Source: Mesorhizobium amorphae CCNWGS0123 (GTDB lineage Bacteria; Pseudomonadota; Alphaproteobacteria; Rhizobiales; Rhizobiaceae). From it: a stretch of 64,000 bases of DNA. This document shows, piece by piece, positions 35,101 to 41,671 of this stretch (positions within the stretch are counted from its first letter, which is position 1; every line of letters begins with the position of its first letter). The notes beneath the pieces were generated by a model that was given only the letters and a program-made list of their open reading frames with translations, ran no database searches and was not told where the DNA came from. A program made the position numbers and the translations under genes. The stretch covers positions 3,842,001 through 3,906,000 of the forward strand of contig NZ_CP015318.1 in the NCBI RefSeq assembly GCF_001686985.1. The letters are read 5' to 3'.

Positions 35101-35325
35101 ATTGGCGGTCTGGCCTTGATTGACCGCCGGCTCGGCTTTCTGGCTGCGCCCTTCGCGCGCCAGTTCGTCCGCCGCCTGCGAAATCTGCGCTTCAAGATCT
35201 TCCATCGACGCCGCCATATCGAGGCCGCCGTCGCCATCTCCGCTCAAATCGAGGTCGAGCGCTTTTTCGAGTTCCCTGGCTACGTCGCTGTCGAGATTAC
35301 GTGTCGTCGTTGGTTTCTTCGCCAT
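29188..35325 (-). CDS. gpr: Growth pole ring (GPR/RgsE-type) giant coiled-coil membrane protein
   Basis: A 2045-residue protein matching the Rhizobiales growth-pole-ring protein (GPR of Agrobacterium, RgsE of Sinorhizobium), which organises unipolar growth. In order: a charged N-terminus with a heptad-rich stretch (about 10-55), an Asn/Gln-rich linker (70-92), two membrane helices (about 143-166 and 184-205), then about 1500 residues of coiled coil. The coil contains units such as QVEKLAEGRDILKRALEADL in phases of 29 and 36 residues. The C-terminus has a Pro-rich segment and a conserved globular end (WNRYRRGERDVFTRRLYTLK). The family is described as apolipoprotein-like. ATG 35325 is clear. 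Genes tol-pal or other rgs are not nearby. Identity is by architecture and length, so moderately high confidence. Confidence 0.85.
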   Translation of the reverse strand: MAKKPTTTRNLDSDVARELEKALDLDLSGDGDGGLDMAASMEDLEAQISQAADELAREGRSQKAEPAVNQGQTANLNQTANLSQNGNQGQNGTTSVTTKPAELRPVENRNGTQPAGFTPANDDRQKDYRTLLHSLNRRASSTIYWVVAFISLAWIAGAGGLANLLFGSSIWKIRTFDQFFARPELIGLAVAAIIPIILFWAFAAMVRRAQEMRIAAQSMTEVAFRLAEPENLAQDRVMMIGQAVRREVAAMGEGIERTLARAVELETLVHSEVNQIERSYSENEARIRSLVDGLGSEREAVVTHAERVRASIAGAHETLRDEIGSASDIIRDSILNASTKLSMTITNSGDTLIDRINESSMSIFDSVEGRLDTITDKLSTSGEAFASLLDTRIAKLTDTTDGLTRSLTDLLDDRTTGMVSLLGGAARTLSSEFEASLDGIERTLAERGQALISEFQTRAEALDTGTQKLNAALEARARQINETLVERAREIAHTFAESKDQLSSMIDQGKTQIGADMADIISSTSSMLEARAGDFAGRMEAARHVVSRSFDSDIQRLADARVGIEEAVENHSRKLAESRDRMAEAMQADLARFAEDRAGIDDAVNNQVQKLAEGRSLISRALEEDLRKVNESRAAIDASLGSHLEQLEEGRNRLTQALNDDSSKLVQARTIIDEMVAGHVGKLAEGRSILSRALEADLGKLADSRAGIDSLVAGQVEKIAEGRSVLAKALETDIVGIKSLIETHSAKLAEDRSELSRSLEGDLSGIRNLIEDHSVRLADDRSLLSQTLEADLAKLAEGRSSIDGLVAGQVEKLAEGRDILKRALEADINTIKSAISGHSEQVAQERSQLSKALEADLQNVNSLIADHTNRLVQDRSTLSKVVEDDLRNVSGIMDDHTNRLFQDRSTLSKALEDDLAKLAESRSSIDGLVAGQVEKLAEGRDILKRALEADLNTIRNAITDQSQKLTENRSEFARVLEADLENVNSLLQGHSDRLVQDRSTLSKALEDDLAKLAESRSSIDGLVAGQVEKLAEGRDILRRALEADLQKIATSRGEVDDIIAGHVGKLTEGRDMLARALEDDLAKLADTRKDVDRSLSGHIDQIAARSTDISAAIAADVEKIEQAFSRQTGIIEERAGTMERALSTGVDSVRSVLEKSAVFVAGQLREKVMEVTSALHEQAGLAFSDADRKIAERAEQTSAALLARAEDIAHAFEEADRRLHARAEDTTSALLARTEDTTSALLARHDETSNSLLARAEATAEQLAARASEIAGTFDAADQKLVARAVETAQSLAARAGDILRNFEGADQRLSMRIGESAEALAARATDLGRIFDAADQHLLSRIAEGSEALSSRASEIARIFDDADQRLVSRIADSSTAIGGHAETIVGAFASTEQRVAERARQTGQDLAVHAREIEQALAGADERLASSAAAAAARVEEQVAGVENRLANTAETMGQKLNEQISGAEAQLISRANVIAETFTAVGQHIGQSTNDAAKTIGANTRELNTMLAARSAEMSRILDETARPLVERFAQGGSELQKSMEEVTERATEKLRSENAALVNALASRTAETLSAVEGARSTLAESVTDLIGRMSNSSAQLGQLIDQAALNLGQVDERLTGSTQSFAATTEKAAQTFASSARLVDSNTTRLTELSSATLREVAAIATKFDEHSRLLSSASDLLSSAQSNLEHTLERQSSLEDLAVGLVKKSEDLEKVMRSFENLVGQTMQNAEGRTRESAEKIRTAIADVVDSATKRFADATEEMRRTAGSIKSELDLTRAELKKGVIEMPEEAKESTSAIRRAVSEQINALKELSDIVAKSGRGSNDSSEQRNLRPAPQAPAARAPEPQRRPPAPQQPERPAPQVPLGGATLRGTLDLDRPAEAAPRRDPNGRTPQGGWVRDLLTGASREEDARPAVPAERSAPAQRSPLHVMESLNSLSVDIARAIDHDASIELWNRYRRGERDVFTRRLYTLKGQQTFDEIRRKYQTEAEFRAAVDRYCDDFEKLLKDVSRNDRDNIMAQTYLTSDTGKVYTMLAHASGRLQ

Positions 35326-35612
35326 GCCTTCGCTACCCTGTACTAGCTGCCGAGGGACTTCTGATTTTGGCCTGATTCTGGCTTCTCTTATCCCGTGCAG
35401 GAGGCTGAAAATGGACCCTCGTATCGTAATGACACACAGGGGTAAAGAAAACCTGCATTCCTTGCGATACGTAAAACTTTAAATATAGGGTTAACGCAGA
35501 CGTGATTTCGCCGCCTCCATCGCAACATTTTTCCGGGCCAATCATTAACCCGTTAGCTACGCGAATGGCCTAGATTTCCCGGCCAGTCAAACATCAAGGA
35601 GCTGCAATTCTC
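35326..35612. other. 287-bp divergent region between gpr and the Hpt gene
   Basis: No gene is visible. The part near 35470-35500 is AT-rich and contains GTTAAC and TTAACC-type half-sites (35493-35498 and near 35546), reminiscent of CtrA half-sites, but the full TTAA-N7-TTAAC spacing is not met. It must hold both divergent promoters. Confidence 0.3.
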
Positions 35613-35981
35613 ATGCGCGGCGAAAGCGGCATTGCCTTTTCCATGCCCGGCGGTGATGTGTCGGGAACGGCCCGGTCGCGGCCTGTGGATCTCGCGCATC
35701 TCGCGCGCCAGACGATGGGCGATCGCGGTCTTGAACAGGAGGTGCTGGCGCTGTTCGTGCAGCAGGCACTTTCCGTACGCGACAAGATCCTCGAAGCCGA
35801 CGTCAAGGAAAGGCTGCTTCTGGCGCACGGGCTGAAAGGCTCGGCGCGAGGGGTGGGGGCCTTCGCCATCGCCGATTGCGCCGCAGCCATCGAGGGGCAG
35901 CCGGAGGACGTCAAAACCCTCGGGCGGCTTGGTGTGCTGATCGAGGAAGTACGCGATTTCATCGCCGCCATTAGCCGATAA
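35613..35981 (+). CDS. Hpt (histidine phosphotransfer) domain protein
   Basis: A 122-residue stand-alone phosphotransfer protein. The phospho-acceptor is His72 in LLLAHGLKGSARGVG, matching the HxLKGS pattern of Hpt domains, within a four-helix bundle predicted from about residue 25 to the end. Such proteins carry phosphate between a hybrid kinase and a response regulator in the cytoplasm. CckA is encoded 14.6 kb away but its usual partner is ChpT, which this is not by sequence. The gene stands divergent from gpr. ATG 35613 has AAGGAG somewhat far upstream; ATG 35643 is an alternative that keeps the domain. Confidence 0.82.
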   Translation: MRGESGIAFSMPGGDVSGTARSRPVDLAHLARQTMGDRGLEQEVLALFVQQALSVRDKILEADVKERLLLAHGLKGSARGVGAFAIADCAAAIEGQPEDVKTLGRLGVLIEEVRDFIAAISR

Positions 35982-36009
35982 GCGCAACTCTCCAAAAAAA
36001 CGTCACGAA

Positions 36010-36027
36010 GCGGCGCTTTCGCGCCGC
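36010..36027. terminator. Small GC hairpin after the Hpt gene
   Basis: GCGGCGC-TTTC-GCGCCGC, a 7-bp stem with tetraloop, 28 bp after the stop. No T-run, so termination is uncertain. Confidence 0.35.
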
Positions 36028-36029
36028 AG

Positions 36030-36057
36030 TTGACTTGTCCGGCCAAGTGATTATCTC
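36030..36057 (+). promoter_or_regulatory. Possible promoter of the ferredoxin gene
   Basis: TTGACT (36030-36035), 16-base spacer, TATCTC (36052-36057), about 25 bp upstream of ATG 36083. The -35 is good; the -10 is weak. Confidence 0.35.
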
Positions 36058-36082
36058 GGCTGGAACTCCCTTCAGGTGACAA

Positions 36083-36403
36083 ATGACCAAGCTGACCTTC
36101 ATTGCCCATGACGGCACACAATTCGACGTGGACGCCGAAAACGGCTCGACCGTCATGGAAAATGCGATCCGCAATGCCGTGCCCGGCATCGAGGCCGAAT
36201 GCGGCGGCGCCTGTGCCTGCGCGACCTGCCATGTCTATGTCGACGAGGCCTGGACGGCTGAGGTCGGCGAGCCGGAGGCGATGGAGGAGGACATGCTGGA
36301 CTTCGCCTATGAGGTACAGCCCAACTCGCGGCTGTCCTGCCAGATCAAGGTCCGCGATGCACTCGACGGTTTGGTCGTGCGCGTTCCCGCCCGCCAGGGC
36401 TGA
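36083..36403 (+). CDS. Adrenodoxin-type [2Fe-2S] ferredoxin
   Basis: A 106-residue ferredoxin of the FdxB/FdVI (adrenodoxin-like) class. The cluster cysteines are Cys40, Cys46, Cys49 and Cys86, spaced C-x5-C-x2-C ... C in ECGGACACATCHVYVDEAW and RLSCQIKV; Cys44 is extra. The acidic patch EEDMLDFAYEVQPNSR is the usual partner-binding helix. Such ferredoxins feed cytochromes P450, iron-sulfur assembly or Fdx-dependent oxygenases. The next gene encodes a thioredoxin-reductase-like ferredoxin-NADP reductase on the same strand 92 bp away, which likely reduces it. AGGTGA precedes ATG 36083. Confidence 0.93.
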   Translation: MTKLTFIAHDGTQFDVDAENGSTVMENAIRNAVPGIEAECGGACACATCHVYVDEAWTAEVGEPEAMEEDMLDFAYEVQPNSRLSCQIKVRDALDGLVVRVPARQG

Positions 36404-36495
36404 TCTGCCCGCTCCAATCGATTTTTGTCTTGGCCGCTTGGCAGCGGCCCCATGCTCATGCAGTGTCGCGCGGTTTCTGCAACAAGGCACATGGC

Positions 36496-37524
36496 ATGAC
36501 CGAGACGATCAAGACGGACGTACTCATTGTCGGGGCAGGGCCGGTTGGCCTGTTCGCCGTGTTCGAGCTCGGCCTCTTCGACATGAAGTGCCATCTGATC
36601 GACATCCTCGACCGCCCCGGCGGCCAATGCGCCGAGCTCTATCCGGAAAAGCCGATCTACGACATTCCCGGCTGGCCGCTGATCACGGCACAGGGCCTCG
36701 TCGACAAGCTGCTCGAGCAGATCCACCCGTTCAAGCCGGACTTCACGTACAACCGCATGGTCTCCAGCCTCGAAAAGCTTGAGGACGGCAGCTTCCGCGT
36801 CACCACCGACGAGAACGAGGTGTTCGAGGCCAAGGTGGTGGTGATCGCCGCCGGCGGCGGCTCGTTCCAACCCAAGCGACCGCCCATTCCGGGCATCGAA
36901 CCCTATGAGGGCAAAAGCGTCTTCTATTCGGTGCGCCGCATGGAGGACTTCCGCGGCCATGATCTCGTCATCGTCGGCGGCGGCGATTCCGCACTCGACT
37001 GGACGCTGAACCTGCAGCCGGTGGCAAAGAGCGTGACGCTTGTGCACCGGCGCCCGGAATTCCGGGCTGCACCGGACAGCGTCAACAAGATGTACGCCAT
37101 GCAGGAGATGAAGGAACTCGACTTCCAGGTCGGCCAGGTCACCGGCCTGACCGGCGCCGACGGGCAGCTTTCATCGGCGATCATCAAGGGGCCCGACGGT
37201 GACGTCGAGGTGCCATGCACGCGCATGCTGCCCTTCTTCGGCCTGACCATGAAGCTCGGACCGATCGCCGAATGGGGGCTCAACCTGCATGAGAACCTGA
37301 TCCCGGTCGACACGGAAAAATTCCAGACCTCGGTACCTGGCATCTTCGCCATCGGCGACATCAATTGGTACCCCGGCAAGCTGAAGCTGATCCTGTCGGG
37401 TTTTCACGAGGTGGCGCTGATGGCGCAGGCTGCCAAGCGCATCGTCAGCCCAGGCGAGCGCATCGTGTTCCAGTACACCACTTCCTCGACCAGCCTGCAG
37501 AAGAAGCTCGGCGTTCACGACTGA
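36496..37524 (+). CDS. Ferredoxin--NADP reductase, thioredoxin-reductase-like type
   Basis: A 342-residue FAD/NAD(P)-binding flavoprotein. FAD-binding GAGPVG is at 13-18, RPGGQCAELYPEKPIYDIPG is the conserved flavin-side loop, and the NADP fold is LVIVGGGDSALDWTLNL. The C-terminal FAIGDINWYPGKLKLI closes the FAD site. There is no redox CxxC, which separates it from thioredoxin reductase and fits the YumC/TrxR-like FNR class. It should pass electrons from NADPH to ferredoxin, most simply the one encoded just upstream. The start ATG 36496 is the second of two close ATGs (36491 is out of frame). Its stop is 13 bp from the stop of the convergent exporter. Confidence 0.9.
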   Translation: MTETIKTDVLIVGAGPVGLFAVFELGLFDMKCHLIDILDRPGGQCAELYPEKPIYDIPGWPLITAQGLVDKLLEQIHPFKPDFTYNRMVSSLEKLEDGSFRVTTDENEVFEAKVVVIAAGGGSFQPKRPPIPGIEPYEGKSVFYSVRRMEDFRGHDLVIVGGGDSALDWTLNLQPVAKSVTLVHRRPEFRAAPDSVNKMYAMQEMKELDFQVGQVTGLTGADGQLSSAIIKGPDGDVEVPCTRMLPFFGLTMKLGPIAEWGLNLHENLIPVDTEKFQTSVPGIFAIGDINWYPGKLKLILSGFHEVALMAQAAKRIVSPGERIVFQYTTSSTSLQKKLGVHD

Positions 37525-37537
37525 GGGTTGCTGAGGC

Positions 37538-39016
37538 CTATTCTGCCAGCACCGGCGCCGCGGCTTCGTCGCGGCCGCGCAGCGGCTTTTCCGGCATAAG
37601 CGTCATTGCGACGAGCGCCAGCACCAGGGTGATGCCGGCGGTGATGAAGATCATCACGAACGGCAACGCCGATGCCAGCTGAATATGTATCTGCGCGCCC
37701 TCGGCCGAGAGCGGCAGGCCATAGCCGAGCGCGACGGCGCCGAGCATGGCGACGCCCAGCGCGCCACCTAGTGTGCGCAGGAAGGTCAGCACGCCGGTCG
37801 CGACCCCGAGATGGGCTCGATCGACGGCGTTCTGGACAGAGACGGTCGCGACCGGGAATGTCGTTCCGCTGCCCAGGCCGATCAGGGTGGTCAGGATCTC
37901 GACCTCGAGCAGCGACGCGTGTCCCGCAATGGCACTGAGCACGCCGAGGCTGACAATAGCCAAAGCGATGCCGGTCATGGCGATACGCTTGTAGTGCACG
38001 AAGCGGGGGATCATTCGGCCGCTGAAGGTGGCGCCGGCGACCGTGCCGAGCAGAAGACCGAGCATGGCCATGCCGGATTCGCTGACCGAGAGCCCAACGA
38101 CCGATTGCAGATAGACCGGCAGGTAGACCGAAGCGCCGATATTCGCCGCCTGCAGCAGGAACATCGACAGCGTACCGGCGAGCACGATCGGGTTGCTCAG
38201 CACCTCAAGCGAGATCAACGGTTCGGCGGCCCTTAGCAGCCTCAGTGCGAACAGGCCCCAGAACACGGCCGAACAGGCTACCAGCCCGAGGATCTCGCGC
38301 GAGAACCACGGATAGGTGCTGCCTCCCCAGTTGAGCGCCAGAAGCAGAAGTGCGGTGGCTATGACCAGAAGCACAGCGCCCAACCCGTCGATGCGATGAT
38401 GTCTGGCCGCAATCGGCAGCTTCTTTAGCGGGTTGTTGATGATCGCCATCGCCAGAAGGCCAAGCGGAATGTTGATCCAGAAGATCAGCGACCAGTGCAG
38501 ATGTTCGGCGAAGGTGCCGCCGAGCAGCGGTCCGGCGATGCTGGCGACCGCCCATGTGCCCGAGATCCAGGCGGCATAGCGCGCCCGCTCGCGCGGCGGC
38601 ACGAGGTCGCCGATGACGGTCTGCGACAGCGCAATCAGGCCGCCGCCGCCGGCACCCTGAATCGCGCGGCCTATCACCAGCACGAACATGCTGGGGGCCA
38701 TCGCACTGACCAGCGAGCCGATGAGGAAGATGAGGATCGCGGCATAGATGGTCGGGCGGCGCCCGTAGACGTCGGAGATCTTGCCGTAGAGCGGTGCCAT
38801 GGCGGTGGCGGTCAGCAGGTAGGCCGTGACGATCCATGGCAGATATTCGGCATGGCCGAGCGCGTGGGCGATGGTCGGCAGAGCCGGCGCGACGATGGTC
38901 TGGTCGAGCGCCGCCAGCAGCATCGACAACAGCACGCCGCCGATGATGGCGTTCTTCTCGATTTCCGTCAGCGGCAAAGCTGTTCCCATCGTCTGCTTGT
39001 CGACAGCCTGATCCAT
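37538..39016 (-). CDS. DHA2-family MFS drug exporter (EmrB/QacA type)
   Basis: A 492-residue transporter with fourteen predicted membrane segments, the count that marks DHA2. The signatures are LDQTIVAPALPTIAHALG in the first helix, the loop LYGKISDVYGRRPTIY, and motif C RGAG-type AGGGGLIALSQTVIGDL. These proteins expel cationic or amphipathic compounds with proton exchange. No EmrA-type adaptor gene is adjacent, so it probably works alone across the inner membrane. ATG 39016. A GACATATGTC palindrome at 39135-39144, about 120 bp upstream, may be an operator for an unlinked TetR repressor. Confidence 0.9.
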   Translation of the reverse strand: MDQAVDKQTMGTALPLTEIEKNAIIGGVLLSMLLAALDQTIVAPALPTIAHALGHAEYLPWIVTAYLLTATAMAPLYGKISDVYGRRPTIYAAILIFLIGSLVSAMAPSMFVLVIGRAIQGAGGGGLIALSQTVIGDLVPPRERARYAAWISGTWAVASIAGPLLGGTFAEHLHWSLIFWINIPLGLLAMAIINNPLKKLPIAARHHRIDGLGAVLLVIATALLLLALNWGGSTYPWFSREILGLVACSAVFWGLFALRLLRAAEPLISLEVLSNPIVLAGTLSMFLLQAANIGASVYLPVYLQSVVGLSVSESGMAMLGLLLGTVAGATFSGRMIPRFVHYKRIAMTGIALAIVSLGVLSAIAGHASLLEVEILTTLIGLGSGTTFPVATVSVQNAVDRAHLGVATGVLTFLRTLGGALGVAMLGAVALGYGLPLSAEGAQIHIQLASALPFVMIFITAGITLVLALVAMTLMPEKPLRGRDEAAAPVLAE

Positions 39017-39134
39017 TGTCCTGGTCTTTCATGGGCTTGCGGCGCGCTGCCATGGGCGGCCGGCCTGCCGGTCCGGTGAGTCTGCCGCGTCGATGGGTTG
39101 TCTCGTGCTTCGAGGGTTCCGCGTTTGCGAACCT

Positions 39135-39144
39135 GACATATGTC
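39135..39144. promoter_or_regulatory. Palindrome GACATATGTC upstream of the DHA2 gene
   Basis: Perfect 10-bp palindrome in the 233-bp gap between the exporter and the DUF922 gene; no other gene is visible in that gap. Confidence 0.25.
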
Positions 39145-39249
39145 GTTCTGTTTAGGCCAATTTCGACCGGGCCCCGAAAGTTTTTCCGGCCTGGCACTAT
39201 GCTTCGGCGAAATTGGCTTGCGTCGCTTACGCTCATCACCGGGCGAAAA

Positions 39250-39867
39250 TCAGGCCGGCGGCAACCGGCCTTTCTCGATGCCCTCGATGCGGTAGCGCAA
39301 GAGCCGCAGGATGCGGCTTTCGAAATTGACGCTCTCGACGCGATCGAACCGCAATTGGTCCTGGTCGTGCGCGGCGAGCTGCGTGGCCGTGATCTCGGCT
39401 GCCTTCGCCTTTGCCGCCGCGCAGGTCTTTTGCGGATAGCTTGCCTTCAGCGCGTCCTCGAGCTGCTTGCCATGGTTCTTGGCGATCTCGACATGGCGCT
39501 CCTCGTGGCGCTTGATGTCGGCGAACAGCGTGTCCCAGAACAGCCGCACGTCAGGGCCTGCTCTGCGCGAACGACGCCATTCCGGAAGGATCACCTTGAC
39601 CTTGACGGTCACGATGGCGTCGGCGATGCGGCAGGAGCCCGGCTTTTCCGCGTAGCTGACGCGGGTTGTGAACGCCATTTGCGTCGCGCCGGGATGTCTA
39701 GACCCGGTGCTCTTCACCTGCGGTCCGTTCTTCGAAAGCTGCTTTTCGATATCGTCGAGCGTGCGACCGCCAATTGCGAAGTAGCTGTAGGTCTTGACCA
39801 GATTGGCCGCACCCGCCGGCAGGGCGGTCAAGGCGAGCATCAGGGCGCAGAGCAGGTGTTGTTTCAT
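39250..39867 (-). CDS. Exported DUF922 protein, putative zinc protease
   Basis: A 205-residue secreted protein (signal peptide ending near PAGA, residues 17-20) of the DUF922 family. The helix DIKRHEERHVEIAKNHGKQLE carries an HExxH motif, His121-Glu122 to His125, with His132 as a possible third ligand, which is why the family is predicted to be a metalloprotease. Paired cysteines at 79 and in PQKTCAAAK may form a disulfide. No activity has been shown as far as I know. The gene is divergent from the folate operon and has no partner nearby. Confidence 0.8.
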   Translation of the reverse strand: MKQHLLCALMLALTALPAGAANLVKTYSYFAIGGRTLDDIEKQLSKNGPQVKSTGSRHPGATQMAFTTRVSYAEKPGSCRIADAIVTVKVKVILPEWRRSRRAGPDVRLFWDTLFADIKRHEERHVEIAKNHGKQLEDALKASYPQKTCAAAKAKAAEITATQLAAHDQDQLRFDRVESVNFESRILRLLRYRIEGIEKGRLPPA

Positions 39868-39954
39868 CAGGTTGCCTCTTTAGCCACCTTGCGTTACGGC
39901 CGTGCCCGGCGCAACGGATTTGATTTCCGGCGGATCAAAGATGGTTGATGGGCG

Positions 39955-40800
39955 ATGACGACAAGGCGGTGGCAGCTGGCGCACGGGCGTCATCTCGAGC
40001 TTGGTGGCAAGGCCGTGGTCGTCGGCATCCTCAACGTCACACCGGACAGTTTTTCCGATGGCGGCCTGTTCGCCTCCCGCGAGCAGGCAGTGGCTCAGGC
40101 GCGCCGCATGGTCGAGGAGGGGGCTGAAGTCATCGACGTCGGCGGAGAATCGACGCGGCCAGGCGCCTCTCCCGTGACGATCGAGGAAGAGCAGGCCCGC
40201 GTGCTGCCGGTCGTCGAGGCGCTCGCCGGGCTCGGCGAAGCATTGATTTCGGTCGATACCTATCGCGAGGACACAGCAAGGCTGGCTGTCGCCGCCGGCG
40301 CGCACATCGTCAACGATGTCTGGGGCCTGCGGCGCGAGCCGGGCATTGCCCGCGTTGCTGCCGAAACGGGGGCCGGGCTGGTCATCATGCACACCGGCCG
40401 CGACAGGCAAAAACTGCCGGACGTGATCGAGGACCAGTTTTTCTTTCTCAGGAAATCGCTCGAGATCGCGCACGCCAGCCGCGTTGCCGACGGCCAGATC
40501 GTGCTCGACGCCGGCTTCGGCTTCGCCAAGGAAACGGCGCAGGAAAACCTCGAACTGATGGCGCGGTTTTCCGAGCTCGCGGCACTGGGCTACCCGCTGA
40601 TGGCCGGTACGTCGCGAAAGCGGTTCATCGGCAACGTCACCGGTCGCGACGCGATGGACAGGGCCGCGGGCACGGCGGCCACCAGCGTCATCTTGAGGCT
40701 CAAAGGCGCGCACTTATTTCGCGTCCACGATGTCGCAATCAACGTGGACGCTCTGGCTGTCACCGATGCTATGCTGGCGCGTGAAATTCCGGGAAGCTGA
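39955..40800 (+). CDS. folP: Dihydropteroate synthase
   Basis: A 281-residue enzyme that joins 4-aminobenzoate to 6-hydroxymethyl-dihydropterin pyrophosphate in folate synthesis; it is the sulfonamide target. Pterin-binding signatures are GILNVTPDSFSDGG, GAEVIDVGGESTRPGA, ISVDTYR, IVNDVWGL and the C-terminal DAGFGFAKETAQENLELM with GTSRKRFIG. The loop usually read as HMRGTP is IMHTGRDRQKLPDV, the rhizobial form. It heads folP-folB-folK with 3-bp and overlapping junctions. No clear ribosome site precedes ATG 39955. Confidence 0.95.
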   Translation: MTTRRWQLAHGRHLELGGKAVVVGILNVTPDSFSDGGLFASREQAVAQARRMVEEGAEVIDVGGESTRPGASPVTIEEEQARVLPVVEALAGLGEALISVDTYREDTARLAVAAGAHIVNDVWGLRREPGIARVAAETGAGLVIMHTGRDRQKLPDVIEDQFFFLRKSLEIAHASRVADGQIVLDAGFGFAKETAQENLELMARFSELAALGYPLMAGTSRKRFIGNVTGRDAMDRAAGTAATSVILRLKGAHLFRVHDVAINVDALAVTDAMLAREIPGS

Positions 40801-40803
40801 GCC

Positions 40804-41163
40804 ATGTACGTCATCCGCATGAAGAACTGCGCCTTCTTTGCCCGCCATGGCGTGCTGGACGAAGAGGAGACGCTTGGCCAGCGCTTTTATGTAGATGCGG
40901 CTTTGACCGTTGAGCCCGGCCGCGCGCTGGTCGACGATTCCATCGACGATACAGTCAATTACGGCGTCGCCTTCGCGGTTATCGAAAAGATCATCACCGG
41001 GCAGCGGCGCTTCCTGATCGAGGCGCTGGCGCTGGAGGTGGCACGGGCGCTGACGGCGCGGTTTCCGCAGATCAAGAAGGCCGAGATCACCGTGCGCAAG
41101 CCGAACGCCCCGGTGCCCGGCGTGCTCGATCATGTCGAGGTGACCGTTGTCTGGCCAGAATAA
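40804..41163 (+). CDS. folB: Dihydroneopterin aldolase
   Basis: A 119-residue enzyme that cleaves dihydroneopterin to 6-hydroxymethyl-dihydropterin and glycolaldehyde. Conserved pieces are FFARHGVLDEEETLGQRFYV near the start, VNYGVAF in the middle with the active-site Tyr, and ITVRKPNAPVPGVLDHVEV with the catalytic Lys. The chain is the normal family length. It lies 3 bp after folP and overlaps the TTG start of folK by 17 bp, indicating translational coupling. Confidence 0.94.
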   Translation: MYVIRMKNCAFFARHGVLDEEETLGQRFYVDAALTVEPGRALVDDSIDDTVNYGVAFAVIEKIITGQRRFLIEALALEVARALTARFPQIKKAEITVRKPNAPVPGVLDHVEVTVVWPE

Positions 41164-41659
41164 CACCGTCTATCTCAGCCTCGGCGGCAATCTCGGCGAT
41201 CCGGCGAAGTCGATGGCGGCCGCGCTGCGCATTCTGGACGGCGACGACAAAACCCGTGTCGTTGCGGTCTCGTCGCTCTACCGCACGCCGCCTTGGGGCA
41301 AGCTAGACCAGCCTGATTTTCTCAACGCTGCCGCCGCGATCGCCACGACGCTCGCGCCGCGGGCCTTGCTCGAGCTTTGCCTCGATGCCGAACGCCGGCT
41401 GAAACGGGTGCGCGAGGAGCGCTGGGGTCCGCGCCTGATCGACATCGACATCCTGGTGTTCGGCGACCGGATCATCCACGAGACCGGCCTGGAAGTGCCG
41501 CATCCGCGCATGCTGGAGCGCGCCTTCGTGCTGGCGCCATTGGCCGAGATCGCGCCGGACCTTGCCGTTGGCGGCAAGAGCGTGTCGGAGCGGCTGAGCA
41601 GCGTCGATACGGCAGGCATAGAGAAATTGCCGTCGGGCCGGGACTGGTGGCTGGCCTGA
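41147..41659 (+). CDS. folK: HPPK: 2-amino-4-hydroxy-6-hydroxymethyldihydropteridine diphosphokinase
   Basis: A 170-residue kinase that pyrophosphorylates hydroxymethyl-dihydropterin for FolP. Signatures are YLSLGGNLGDP, SSLYRTPPWG, DFLNAAAAI, and RERWGPRLIDIDIL with the metal-binding DxD, then PHPRMLERAFVLAPLAEI. The start is a TTG at 41147, supported by GAGGTG five bases upstream inside folB and by the strand YLSLGG right after it. It is the last gene of the operon; the next gene is convergent 12 bp away. Confidence 0.94.
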   Translation: MSGQNNTVYLSLGGNLGDPAKSMAAALRILDGDDKTRVVAVSSLYRTPPWGKLDQPDFLNAAAAIATTLAPRALLELCLDAERRLKRVREERWGPRLIDIDILVFGDRIIHETGLEVPHPRMLERAFVLAPLAEIAPDLAVGGKSVSERLSSVDTAGIEKLPSGRDWWLA

Positions 41660-41671
41660 CGTCGCCCGAGA

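Noticed and set aside
33007..35346. Large plus-strand open frames opposite gpr (also 29173-31308)
   Set aside because: They arise because the gpr coiled coil has biased codon positions; the translations mirror the repeats and have no known features.
35478..35500. CtrA site between gpr and the Hpt gene
   Set aside because: TTAA and GTTAAC are present but separated by eight bases instead of the required seven.
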